Assembly (NCBI RefSeq): GCF_003477885.1
Contig: NZ_QUEE01000010.1
Location: 62,001-126,000 of the forward strand
Source: Lachnotalea sp. AF33-28
GTDB lineage: Bacteria; Bacillota; Clostridia; Lachnospirales; Lachnospiraceae
Direction of reading: 5' to 3'
DNA: 64,000 bases
Part shown: piece after piece, positions 52,223 to 61,429 of the stretch
Layout of the letters: the number at the start of each line of letters is the position of its first letter
How positions within the stretch are numbered: position 1 is the stretch's first letter
Position numbers and translations under genes: made by a program
Notes under the pieces: generated by a model
The model's database searches: none
Told to the model about the DNA's origin: nothing
The model's input: only the letters and a program-made list of their open reading frames with translations

Positions 52223-53591
52223 GTCTGCCGCTTTTTTGTGAGATAAAAGCGAGTGCCTGCCGGCGTTCGTCCGACATTAATCCCATACAGCCATATGAAA
52301 AACCGGACCAGTCTTGATCCTGCAGATGCCGCTCGGCCCGGATGTTAAAATCCAGATACTGCTCATGAAGGCTGTGTCCAAAGAGCCGGTACAGGGCCAG
52401 AGGGAACCCCCAGGTGATCAGATCCAGAAGCGTGTTGTAGCACTCGCGGACAATCGCAAACGCGCTGTGTTTGATAATAAACGCGAAGATCACTTCAAAA
52501 CATGCGTTGCTTTTTCCCTGTTCCCGCATAGCGGTAAACCCTGTTTCCAATTCTGTATGAACCTTAGGAGAAGCGTTTTCCAGCACATGGAGCATCACCG
52601 GATGTAGAGTCAGTTCGACAATGTGCAGAGCATCCAGATAGAGCCGGAGTCCTTCGCGGATTTCCGGTTCGTCTACGTCAAAGGCGGCGGCCTCCATACG
52701 GACCGTACTCCGTTTGCCCTGATGGGATTCCACGACGCCCAGCTTTTCCAGCAGATTTAATGTGCGGCGCACCGTATTCACAGAGATGCCATGCTGTTTT
52801 GCCAAACAGGACAGAGAGGGCAGCTTGCTGCCGACCGGATATCGGTGATACATGATCCCGCGGATCAGATGGGAAGCAAATGAATACCGCAGCTGCGGCT
52901 GATGCCGGTAAATGCGCCACTGAAAGGGGACGGGGGCGGTCTGTTCCAGGGAATAACCTATGCGGGCCTCCTCAATGAATGTGAAGAGGCTTTTTACATG
53001 CTGTGTGAAGGTGTCCGTCAGTCCCTGGCAGAGGTCAGCGAGTGCATCTGGCCCCTGGCGGTCAGCCATGCTGCCGCTGAGTGCGGCGTCCTCCTGCCTC
53101 ATTAAAAACGGAAAACGGGCATAATGCAGGATTTCCCAGTACAGATTGATCAGCAGCCTGTTTTGCAGACGGTTAAGGACCGTTATGTAAAGCACCACAT
53201 GTGGGGCGATCACATCGCTGGGAAATGGATTCTCTTCTTTTTTCCATCCCTCAATACCTGCGTTCCAGCAGGGCAGAAGAAGCAGGTGCCCGCCGCGGAC
53301 AAGATCCAGAATCCCATCAGCCCGGGGCACAAAATACTCTGCCGCGTTTTGCCGGCAGACGGATAAGGGAATGCGGCAGGTCACCCTGGCAGCTTTTCTC
53401 GCATCCACCGTAACATATCCCTGCTGCTCCAGCGCCGTCAACGCATCCCTGACGGTCGGAACAGACACTTGAAAGGCGGCGCTGACTTTATGAATGGATG
53501 GCAGCGGGTCGCCGCAGCCATAATATCCGCTCAGGATTCTCGCCTCATAATATTCGCAGATATGACGTTTCAGATCACTCTCTAATTTCAA
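52203..53591 (-). CDS. Regulator with two GntR-type winged-helix domains
   Basis: 462 residues. A first GntR winged helix covers residues 1-72 (ILSGYYGCGDPLPSIHKVSA, then VSVPTVRDALTALEQQGYV). A second covers 236-300 (IMYHRYPVGSKLPSLSCLAK, then ISVNTVRRTLNLLEKLGVV). The regions after each are helical without a recognised effector fold; they may be two FadR-like halves, meaning an internal duplication. Adjacent to the kinase/lipoprotein pair and the broken rhamnosidase; may control that carbohydrate locus. Confidence 0.8.
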   Translation of the reverse strand: MKLESDLKRHICEYYEARILSGYYGCGDPLPSIHKVSAAFQVSVPTVRDALTALEQQGYVTVDARKAARVTCRIPLSVCRQNAAEYFVPRADGILDLVRGGHLLLLPCWNAGIEGWKKEENPFPSDVIAPHVVLYITVLNRLQNRLLINLYWEILHYARFPFLMRQEDAALSGSMADRQGPDALADLCQGLTDTFTQHVKSLFTFIEEARIGYSLEQTAPVPFQWRIYRHQPQLRYSFASHLIRGIMYHRYPVGSKLPSLSCLAKQHGISVNTVRRTLNLLEKLGVVESHQGKRSTVRMEAAAFDVDEPEIREGLRLYLDALHIVELTLHPVMLHVLENASPKVHTELETGFTAMREQGKSNACFEVIFAFIIKHSAFAIVRECYNTLLDLITWGFPLALYRLFGHSLHEQYLDFNIRAERHLQDQDWSGFSYGCMGLMSDERRQALAFISQKSGRPTDWQH

Positions 53592-53781
53592 CGGACTTTC
53601 CCCCTGTTAAATACCTGCTGTTGAACAAAACATGCTCCGCATAGGATCACACTGCGGCGTGTCTTTTTATTGTATCATCAGCTGACCTGTTTGTATAGGT
53701 TGGGACAATGGAATTGAAGCGCAGAACTATTCGTGATATAGTAGACCCAAACTATGATAGCCGGCGGCGGGGAGGTAACGG

Positions 53782-55474
53782 ATGATTCAGGAAGAGGCAA
53801 AATGGGTGCGGCCGGATGAGGACTGTGAGGCCCCCATCATGTTGGGCAAGATTTTTGTTGAGGGAGGGATGAAGTCTGCAAAAATTTCGATCTGCGGTTT
53901 GGGTTTTTTTGAATTGTATATAAACGGGCGAAAGGTTTCTGAAGATCTCATGGTACCGGCATGGTCCGACTATCTATTACGGAGAAAAATGGGATTTTGA
54001 CGCTGTGGAGCCGGAAGAGCGCCCGGTTGCGCTGGCCGAGCCAATTCAAACGCTTAGCAGGCAGGAATGCCCTGCGGACAGAGAGATCCGATCCTTTTCT
54101 CCCAAGCTTATCAGGCGCAGCGGCGGCCGGAGCATCTACGATGCCGGGGAGAATCTGACGGGGTATGCGACGTGTACCGGCAGAGGCAGGATCATCATCC
54201 GGTATGCGGAGGAGCTGAGAGCGGACGGTGAGCTGGATTTCACATCGGCGGGCGGAAAACAGCAGATACAGTGCGATGAATACCTGACCGGCAGGGAGAG
54301 AAGGCTCAAGCCCAGATTCTCCGTCAAAGGGTTCCGCTTCATCGAAATAACGGGTGATGTTAAAGAAGTGGAAGTGATCGCCGTGCACAGTGATGTGGCC
54401 GTCACATCCTCTTTTGTATCCGGCGATGATGCATTACGCGATCGTTTCGGACTGCCCGCACCGGGAGCGGCTGGGTTATACCGGTGACGGACAGCTGACC
54501 TGCAACGCGGCCATGCTGCTTTTGGACAGCCGCAGGCTGTACCGTAAATGGATTCGGGATATCTTGGACAGCCAGGATCCGGACACCGGACATGTGCAGC
54601 ACACCGCTCCGTTTTATGGAGGAGGCGGAGGTCCGGGCGGCTGGGGAGGCGCTGTGGTGATCGTGCCCTATACATATTACCGGCACTTTAAAGACCGGGA
54701 TTTGCTGGCCGAGTGCTGGCCGCATATGTTGAAATGGTTCTCTTATATGCAGAGCCGCTGTGTCTTAAATCTGGTGACGTCGGAGGAAAAGGACGGATGG
54801 TGCCTGGGAGACTGGTGCACTTATGAGCGCGTACAGATTCCGGAACCTCTTGTGAACACCTATTATTTTATTAAATGTATGGGGATGATGGAAAAGATTG
54901 CGGGCATCCTGGGATGTGATGAGAAGAAAGATGAGATCGAACGCCAGGCTGCCGCGTCGCTTAAGGCAGTAAAGATCAAGCGGCCGCAGAGCGGATGAAT
55001 CGCGAGTACAAAGAGAGAGGCGCATATGATACCGGAATATTTGGCACATATATTTTGACCAGAATGCTTTTTGAACATGGCTTTGCCGATACAGCCTATC
55101 AGCTGCTGACTTCAGAAGCGAAGGTCTCATTTTCTCATATGAGGAAAGCTGGCGCTACCACATTGTGGGAGAGCTGGGACGGACACGGCTCCCATGATCA
55201 CCATATGTTCGGCGCTGTAACCGACTGCCTGTTTGAATATATCCTGGGGATTCGGGAAACTGCGCCCGGATATGGCGGGATTGAAATTCGTCCGCAGATA
55301 CCTTCAAAACTGGATTTTGTGAAAGGACACATTACGGCAGATGCAGGTAAAATCGAGGTGAGCTACCGCCGGGGGCAGCTACCGGAATGGGAGATTACGG
55401 TTCCGGACATGGAAGCGGTATTTTATCATGAAGGAAAGACCATCAGGCTGCATGCGGGCGTAAATGTATTTTAG
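53782..55474 (+). pseudogene. Broken GH78 alpha-L-rhamnosidase
   Basis: At least four pieces in different frames or separated by gaps. 53782-53997 has the N-terminal domain (GLGFFELYINGRKVSEDLMV, then PAWSDY). 54005 to about 54440 has the jelly-roll region (YDAGENLTGYATCTGRGRII, then KGFRFIEITGD). About 54420-54998 has the catalytic start (SDCPHRERLGYTGDGQL, with GDWCTY further on). 54995-55474 has the C-terminal part (YDTGIFGTYILTRMLFEHGF, with GATTLWESWDGHGSHDHHMF). Expected segments are missing at each joint, so both deletions and frameshifts are present. Intact GH78 enzymes are usually 800-900 residues; here about 560 codons remain. Confidence 0.85.
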
Positions 55475-55485
55475 CGCGGATGCCA

Positions 55486-55514
55486 TTGCTTTTTAATCTG
55501 CATGCCGCTATACT
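55486..55514 (+). promoter_or_regulatory. Probable promoter of the aldolase gene
   Basis: TTGCTT (55486-55491), 17 bases, TATACT (55509-55514), about 73 bases before the start codon. Confidence 0.5.
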
Positions 55515-55586
55515 TATTATATAAAGATGCGCGGCTGCTGCAGGCCTTGCGGCCAATACGAAAGTCGGGCAGAAATGGAGATTACA

Positions 55587-56363
55587 ATGAACAGCAGAGT
55601 GGACAGAATTTATGAAAAAATGAATGAGGGAAAACTGGTTAAGGGCTTTTTCCTGACCATGGAAGATCCGGCGGTCAGCGAGATGGCAGGCTGGATCGGA
55701 TATGACTATGTTTGGATTGACGCGGAGCACGGAGCGCTGGGCAGGCAGGAGATCCTGCGCCATATCGTTGCGGCGCAGGGAAGCGGCTGCTGCGCCATCG
55801 TCAGAGTGCCGTCAGCAGAGCCTTCTTTATTAAAAGCGATTTTGGATATGGGACCGGACGGCGTCATTTTCCCTTTTATACATAATGCCGGTATTGCAAA
55901 GACCGCTGTGCAGGCCTGCTCCTATCCGGACACCGGCGGCATCCGCGGACAGGGGCCGATCAGGGCTATCCGCTACGGCTTGCTGGACGAAGGCGAATAC
56001 CTGGCCTCCGGTTACAGGAATGTGATGAGAATCATGCAGATCGAATCCCTGGAAGGGTATGAGAATCTGGATGCTATTATGGACGTGGAAGGCATCGATT
56101 CAATCTTTATAGGTGCGGCCGATCTCTCTAGATCCATTGCGGGATACCGAGGGGACAAGAACTATACGCTGGACGGGGTATATGATGATATCTGCAGGAG
56201 AGTGCGCGCGCGGGGGCTTTATCTGGGGGCCGCCATGGGCCCTACAAAGGAGGACGCCGAAAGGATCATGGGAAAGGGTGTGCAGTGGACGGTGTTCGGG
56301 CAGGATGCAAGAGCTTTGTCCGGCGCGCTGAAGGCAAACTTTGACGCGGTGAAGGAATTCTGA
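55587..56363 (+). CDS. HpcH/HpaI-family aldolase, possibly 2-keto-3-deoxy-L-rhamnonate aldolase
   Basis: 258 residues from the ATG six bases after GGAG; an ATG at 55575 is a weaker choice. Family motifs: YDYVWIDAEHGALG, CAIVRVPSAEPS, ILDMGPDGVIFPFI, MQIESLEGYENLD and FIGAADLSRSI, covering the metal-binding and substrate residues of class II aldolases. Members split 2-keto-3-deoxy sugar acids. Position after a rhamnosidase remnant makes rhamnonate aldolase the best guess, but other keto-acids are possible. Confidence 0.8.
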   Translation: MNSRVDRIYEKMNEGKLVKGFFLTMEDPAVSEMAGWIGYDYVWIDAEHGALGRQEILRHIVAAQGSGCCAIVRVPSAEPSLLKAILDMGPDGVIFPFIHNAGIAKTAVQACSYPDTGGIRGQGPIRAIRYGLLDEGEYLASGYRNVMRIMQIESLEGYENLDAIMDVEGIDSIFIGAADLSRSIAGYRGDKNYTLDGVYDDICRRVRARGLYLGAAMGPTKEDAERIMGKGVQWTVFGQDARALSGALKANFDAVKEF

Positions 56364-56426
56364 CAGATGCTTTTCTGCGACAGACTGCAGTTTGCTACAA
56401 ATTTAGAGCAGATCTCGCCATATATA

Positions 56427-56455
56427 TTGACTCATAAAAAAATACATATTATTAT
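56427..56455 (+). promoter_or_regulatory. Promoter of the GGDEF gene
   Basis: TTGACT (56427-56432), 17 bases, TATTAT (56450-56455). Confidence 0.65.
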
Positions 56456-56473
56456 TAAAGCTGGGTGAGTGGT

Positions 56474-57508
56474 ATGTTAAATGATGAGAAAATGCGATGG
56501 CAGGTGAGTGGTTTGGATCCGGATATACAGAGTTTGAAAAAAGAGAATCAAAAGCTGTGTGATCTGTTGGAACGGGACGGACTTACCGGTATTTACAACC
56601 GTGGGACGTCAGAGGAAAAGATATCCGACATGCTGGAACGGGTAAAATCCGGTTTTCTGTTTTTGATCGATGTGGACTATTTCAGGCAGATCAACAATCT
56701 GCATGGGCATATCGCCGGAGATGAACTGCTAAAACAGATTGCGAGAATTTTAAGCTGTATGATCCTGAAAAATGATATACTGGGCAGAATCAGCGGGGAT
56801 GAATTTGTCATCTATATGCCGGCAAAACAGGATCTGAATTATGCGGAGAAACGTGCGGGACAGATCAGGGAGAGGCTTGAAAGGATTACGGAACAGAGCG
56901 GACTTCCGGAGTTCACCATATCCATAGGATACAGCCAGTACTGCGAGGGAGACAGCTATTTGAGCATGTTTGAACGGGCAGATCAGAAGCTGATACAGAA
57001 CAAGCGCAGACGAAACAGAAAGAACGTGGGGAGAACCATGCGCGGTGAAGATGCCTGGATGAAAAAAGGCATTGATATCGATATGAAACGCATCCGCAGG
57101 GAGCTTGCGGAGCAGGAGCTGCTGCAGGGAGCTTACTGTCAGGATTATGATACTTTCAAAAGCATATACCGGTTTGTGGAACGCAGACTTCGACGGACGC
57201 AGAGCAGCGTGTATATCATATTGCTGACGCTTACGGACGGCAGGGGTGAATTCCCAGAGCTTACGGACCGGGAAGATAATATGGAAATACTGGAAGGGGT
57301 AATCCAGAATTCTCTGCGCCTGGGAGATGTGTTCACCCAGTACAGCAGCTGTCAGTTCCTGATCATGGCTTCCGATGTGCAGGAGAGAGATGCGGAGAGC
57401 ATCGCGCTTCGCATCAGCAATGCGTTTTACCGTGAACTGGAGATTGAGCCGGGCAATCTGATCCTGCATCACTGCTATCCGTTAAAGCCTGCTGGAGAAG
57501 AGGAATGA
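56474..57508 (+). CDS. GGDEF-domain protein (SGDEF variant)
   Basis: 344 residues from ATG after GGGTGAG; a GTG at 56465 overlaps that site. A short coiled start (LKKENQKLCDLLERDGLTGI) leads into a GGDEF domain (about 35-190) with active-site variant SGDEF at 107-111, which is compatible with diguanylate cyclase activity. A second region (about 230-335) has the same size and ends in a degenerate GGDEF-like fold (YSSCQFLIMAS), so it may bind rather than make nucleotide. No membrane segments. It probably makes or senses cyclic di-GMP in the cytosol. Confidence 0.8.
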   Translation: MLNDEKMRWQVSGLDPDIQSLKKENQKLCDLLERDGLTGIYNRGTSEEKISDMLERVKSGFLFLIDVDYFRQINNLHGHIAGDELLKQIARILSCMILKNDILGRISGDEFVIYMPAKQDLNYAEKRAGQIRERLERITEQSGLPEFTISIGYSQYCEGDSYLSMFERADQKLIQNKRRRNRKNVGRTMRGEDAWMKKGIDIDMKRIRRELAEQELLQGAYCQDYDTFKSIYRFVERRLRRTQSSVYIILLTLTDGRGEFPELTDREDNMEILEGVIQNSLRLGDVFTQYSSCQFLIMASDVQERDAESIALRISNAFYRELEIEPGNLILHHCYPLKPAGEEE

Positions 57509-57518
57509 GTTAATTGAA

Positions 57519-57567
57519 AAAAGGTCCTGAAAGAGACGAAATATACATCGCTCTTTCAGGGCCTTTT
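57519..57567. terminator. Bidirectional terminator
   Basis: AAAAGGTCCTGAAAGAG and CTCTTTCAGGGCCTTTT pair with one mismatch, with A and T runs at the two ends. It serves the GGDEF gene on one strand and the LysRS gene on the other. Confidence 0.85.
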
Positions 57568-57568
57568 A

Positions 57569-59590
57569 TTAGCAGATCCTGGTGCCTTCGGGCACGCTGT
57601 CATCCACAAAAATCAGTTTGCAGCCGCAGGCGTTGTTTGTGCCGGCAAGGAGCATCCCCTCGCTGGTGACGCCGCTGAAACGTGCGGGCTTTAGGTTGAC
57701 CACAACAATGATCTTTCTGCCGATGAGGTCCTCCGGCTTATATTCCTTTTTGATGCTGGACACGATGACCCTTTCCTTCAGGCCGTCAAATAGCGTAAGC
57801 TTTAAGCAGCTGTGGGATTTACGGATTTCCGCCGCTTTCAGCACCTTGCAGACTCTAAGGTCAATCAGATCAAATTCCTCTCTGGTGATCTCCGAAGCTA
57901 CCGGCTGTACGGGATCCGGATCGCCGTAGACCGCAGCGGGCGTCTCCTCGGAGGCGGTGTTTGAAGTCTCTCCGGCCAAAGGCGCAGGCGCTTCCTCCTC
58001 CGCCGTTTTAGGTGTGGAGAAATCCAGAAGGAAGGTATAGCGGTTGGGGCTGATAGCATAGAGGAAGAGATAGAGCCTGGGGCCCTTTTCCTTGCCGATT
58101 AACAGCCTGTATACATTTTTAAAGAAGGTTCCCTGTATGGATTTCAGATTGGGAGAATCCGCGCCGAAGACTTCCTTCGGAATATCATAGAGGCGGGTGT
58201 TCAGCTCGTCCAGCGTATAGCCTCCCTGGCAGATCGTACCGTGCAGCAGGTCAATCTCCTTTTTCTCATCTTCGCTTAAGCCCTCATATACCTCCCAATT
58301 GCGAACCGGCAGCAGATGGTTCGCATTTTCCGGTGAACACTGCTCCAGCCAGTATCTGGCCAGATCCAGGCGTTCCCGGAAATCCTCATATTTATAGGGT
58401 GTATTGATTTTTGTAAATACGGTTTCCAGCATCGGAACGTTGAAATCCACCACGGAGCCCAGCTGTACCAGCAGGGACATCGGAACGGTTTTGATTTCTT
58501 TGCCGTCTATCAGGCAGTTTCTCATGATGGACTTGACATAATCGTCCGCCTCGCCGGATTGATAGGCATTGTACTGCCTGTCAAATTCAAAATACTGGCG
58601 CAGGATGCCGTCGTCAAAACAGAAATCGAACGCCTTGTTTGGCTCTGATTTCGCGTACAGCCACAGTATGACCTCGGGCTGATAGATCTTAAGCAGCGTT
58701 TCCGGAGTCAGATTCAGACCGGAAGAACCGGACATCTTGCCGGTGGAGCCCTTGATGCCGATGAACTCGTAGCCCTGGAAGATCGGAGCCTCATAGCCGA
58801 AGATCTTCTTCGCGATCACGCGGCTGGTATCGTAGCTGCCGCCCGGGCTCGCGTGATCCTTTCCGCCCGGTTCAAAATCCACGCCCTCATACATCCAGCG
58901 CATGGGCCAGTCAATCTTCCATGCCAGTTTACAGTTGAAGTCTTCGCGGAAATGAAAGGTGCCGTGATGTCCGCAGGCGCAGGTATATTCGGCTGTCTCG
59001 CAGTCATCGGACAGGGAAGTGATCTTAGTGGTATCCTTACCGCAGACAGGGCAGTATATGCTGACCGGGTAATAGGCCTCCCTCTCCCCTTCCTTGGCGT
59101 CCTGGGTGCGGAAGCTGTCCAGGATGTCGAAGATCTCCCCGCGCTTTTTCAGCGCCAGGATGATGTAGTCCACATATTTGCCGCTGCGGTACATGACGGA
59201 CTGATGGCGGTAATCCACATCGATGCCGAACTGCTCCAGCGCGCCGGTGAATTCGTTTTCGAAGTGCTCGGCGTAATTGGCGGCGCCGTCATCAAAAGGA
59301 TTGGGGACGTCCACATAGGGACATCCGATATATTTTTCCATATCAGGATTGATTTTTTCAACGTTTACCGGAATCTTGCGCAGCCGGTCGAATTCATCCC
59401 AGGAAAACAGCAGGCGGGCTTTTTTGCCCATGCCTCTTAAAGCCCTAACTACGAAATAACTGGTGGCAATATCGCGGAAGTTGCCGATGTGAATGGAGCC
59501 AGAAGGGCTGATGCCGGCGGCACACACATATTCTTCCTTATCCGGATTCTTTTTAACGATTCTGTTTGCAATTTCTTCTGACCAATGCAT
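57569..59590 (-). CDS. Class I lysyl-tRNA synthetase with C-terminal EMAP-type tRNA-binding domain
   Basis: 673 residues. Class I signature HIGN at 34-37 (SPSGSIHIGNFRD) and the KMS-loop GSTGKMSGSSG, with a zinc-binding insertion (CPVCG, CACGHH), identify archaeal-type LysRS. After an acidic Ala/Pro/Glu linker (about 530-565), residues 565-673 match the EMAPII/Trbp111 fold found at the end of MetRS (FDLIDLRVCKVLKAAEIRKS, NLKPARFSGVTSEGMLLAG). Ordinary class I LysRS is about 520 residues, so this is a fusion. It charges tRNA-Lys; the extra domain should raise tRNA affinity. Confidence 0.9.
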   Translation of the reverse strand: MHWSEEIANRIVKKNPDKEEYVCAAGISPSGSIHIGNFRDIATSYFVVRALRGMGKKARLLFSWDEFDRLRKIPVNVEKINPDMEKYIGCPYVDVPNPFDDGAANYAEHFENEFTGALEQFGIDVDYRHQSVMYRSGKYVDYIILALKKRGEIFDILDSFRTQDAKEGEREAYYPVSIYCPVCGKDTTKITSLSDDCETAEYTCACGHHGTFHFREDFNCKLAWKIDWPMRWMYEGVDFEPGGKDHASPGGSYDTSRVIAKKIFGYEAPIFQGYEFIGIKGSTGKMSGSSGLNLTPETLLKIYQPEVILWLYAKSEPNKAFDFCFDDGILRQYFEFDRQYNAYQSGEADDYVKSIMRNCLIDGKEIKTVPMSLLVQLGSVVDFNVPMLETVFTKINTPYKYEDFRERLDLARYWLEQCSPENANHLLPVRNWEVYEGLSEDEKKEIDLLHGTICQGGYTLDELNTRLYDIPKEVFGADSPNLKSIQGTFFKNVYRLLIGKEKGPRLYLFLYAISPNRYTFLLDFSTPKTAEEEAPAPLAGETSNTASEETPAAVYGDPDPVQPVASEITREEFDLIDLRVCKVLKAAEIRKSHSCLKLTLFDGLKERVIVSSIKKEYKPEDLIGRKIIVVVNLKPARFSGVTSEGMLLAGTNNACGCKLIFVDDSVPEGTRIC

Positions 59591-59726
59591 TTTTAATTAT
59601 TCATCCTTTCCTAGTTGGTATCGGAAAAAGTAAAATTTGGGAAGCGCATGATTTCCATAGCAAACTATCTGCTGCGCAGATAGAAAATCAGCAAGTCTAC
59701 GACATTATATCATGAGATGAAAAAGG

Positions 59727-60314
59727 TTACAAGAGCGGACTTGCGCTTCCTGATGCCATAAGGCGCCGCACATATTCAGAGGTTTCCTGTATGAAAGCCG
59801 CCGTATCTATGCCCGTATTGCCGATGGTTTTATGGATAAACAGTCCGTCGGACAAAAGCAGCAGGAGCCAGGTGAGATAACCGGATGGGATCACATCCGT
59901 GCGTTCCCCGACTTTTTCCGCGATCAGGCTGGAAAAACGTGTATACCAGTCCAGCAGCCTCTGGCGGATCTGCTCATTGCCAAGCATCGCGTCATAGAAA
60001 AAGTGCAGTCGCAGGCCCGCGGTGGACACATCGCGTTCCAGCACATATTTGACCAGCCGGTTTATGGAGGTGTCTTTGGTGGCATCGCCGGTCCAGTCGA
60101 TCAGATCCTGCCACTGCCTGCTTAAATATCTGTCCGTCAGATCCAGCAGGATCTCATCCTTATTTTTATAGTGATAGTACAGCGTTCCCTTGGAGATGCC
60201 GGCGGTGCGGGCAATTTCCGCGAGAGAAATATCCGCGAGGGCGCTGGCTGTAAGCAGCTTTTCTGCGGTATCCAGGATCAATTCTTTTACATTGTCTTTT
60301 CGGGGTGCGGCCAT
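59727..60314 (-). CDS. TetR-family transcriptional regulator
   Basis: 195 residues. N-terminal helix-turn-helix (ISLAEIARTAGISKGTLYYH, then YKNKDEIL) in residues 10-57, the standard TetR pattern; the C-terminal ligand domain is helical and not assignable to a subfamily. No transporter is adjacent, so the target is unknown. It lies between the LysRS and AraC-type genes, all on the minus strand. Confidence 0.88.
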   Translation of the reverse strand: MAAPRKDNVKELILDTAEKLLTASALADISLAEIARTAGISKGTLYYHYKNKDEILLDLTDRYLSRQWQDLIDWTGDATKDTSINRLVKYVLERDVSTAGLRLHFFYDAMLGNEQIRQRLLDWYTRFSSLIAEKVGERTDVIPSGYLTWLLLLLSDGLFIHKTIGNTGIDTAAFIQETSEYVRRLMASGSASPLL

Positions 60315-60336
60315 TGGCGTTTGTCTCTTTTCCTAT

Positions 60337-61230
60337 TTACTTTTGTTTTTCCGGATTCAGCTTGCGATACTCCCTGGGGGTGCATCGGTAATAGCGTTTG
60401 AACATCTGCGAAAAATTGCTCGGACTTTCGAATCCGCACTGAATGGATATTTCGGCAATGCTTTTGTCCGGATTCTTAAGCAGCAGAGAAGCTGCCTGGG
60501 TCACTCTGTATTTGATCAGATATTGCATGGGCGATACCTGTATGACCCTGGAAAAGCAGCGCAGACATTCGCGTTCTCCTATGTGTGCCTCTTTGGCTAT
60601 GAGGGTCAGATCCAGATTTTCCATGAAGTGCTCATGAATAAAATCCAGCATCTTATGAATGCGCGCACTGTCCTGATCAGGCCTGACATACCCGTCCCTA
60701 TCAGCCGCGTAGCTCTGGTACAGAGTCAGGCATATCCTGGAGAGCGCCTCACGGACAGTAAATTCATATCCGAATGCATCGGAGGCGAGCGCGTCAAAGG
60801 CGGCTGTAAACTCATCCTTCAGGGGCAGGCGGCATCCGTCAAAACGGCCGCATCCGATGAGCGGAAGGATATACTTTTCGGCGAAGACGGAATCAGCGTT
60901 TCCCATGATGAGGGACGGATGAAATACGATGGAATGCAGTTTGCAGTACGGGTCCGCCGCGGCGTAATGCAGGATGTTGGAATTAATCACAAATCCCTCG
61001 CCCTGCGTCAGAGGAATTGTTTTTTCAGGTATCTGCAGCTTTAAAGAACCTTCCTTGAGGTAGAGGATTTCCAGCTCCTCGTGCCAGTGCCACGGTATGG
61101 CATCGTCCGCGCGGTCCGTATACTGTGAAGAAAATCCGGCGCACGGAAATTCAACAGTTCCGTGGGGCTGCAGCTCTTTGGAGCCGCGGTTCAGATTCAG
61201 GCTGCATGTTTGAAGTCCCAGGGGGATCAC
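60337..61230 (-). CDS. AraC-family regulator with cupin ligand domain
   Basis: 297 residues. An N-terminal cupin (IPWHWHEELEILYLKEGSLK, then GEGFVINSNILHYA) typical of sugar-sensing AraC proteins, and two C-terminal helix-turn-helix motifs (LDLTLIAKEAHIGERECLRC and IAEISIQCGFESPSNFSQMF). The start is awkward: the GTG at 61230 overlaps the perfect GGAGGTGAT ribosome site, and the next in-frame candidate is a CTG, so the true start is unclear. Probably senses a carbohydrate. Confidence 0.85.
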   Translation of the reverse strand: MIPLGLQTCSLNLNRGSKELQPHGTVEFPCAGFSSQYTDRADDAIPWHWHEELEILYLKEGSLKLQIPEKTIPLTQGEGFVINSNILHYAAADPYCKLHSIVFHPSLIMGNADSVFAEKYILPLIGCGRFDGCRLPLKDEFTAAFDALASDAFGYEFTVREALSRICLTLYQSYAADRDGYVRPDQDSARIHKMLDFIHEHFMENLDLTLIAKEAHIGERECLRCFSRVIQVSPMQYLIKYRVTQAASLLLKNPDKSIAEISIQCGFESPSNFSQMFKRYYRCTPREYRKLNPEKQK

Positions 61231-61322
61231 CTCCGCAACTAAACAGTCGTTTTTCTTATATTATATGTCCGGAATGAAATTGAATCAAGACCCAAAACAA
61301 TGTATCCTAATACCATGTAACA

Positions 61323-61402
61323 GGTACGTTACTGTTTGCGGTGGTCATAAACGCCCCGCTATGCGCTGCTTGATCGGCAGCCGTGAACAGTGACACCGGT
61401 AC
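61323..61402 (+). repeat. Short foldback related to the 46519 element
   Basis: GTTACTGTTTGCGG and CCGTGAACAGTGAC are inverted with about 12 of 14 matches. The right arm with its GCGCTGCTT...GGCAGC hairpin matches the right end of the long foldback at about 46705-46738. It lacks the 35-base inner arms. Confidence 0.5.
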
Positions 61403-61429
61403 AGACATAAGGGGAAAGGAGATGCGCAT

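Noticed and set aside
59665..59683. Perfect small palindrome (CTATCTGC/GCAGATAG) upstream of LysRS, considered as part of a T-box
   Set aside because: No T-box conserved sequence or specifier-loop architecture was seen in the 100-base leader.
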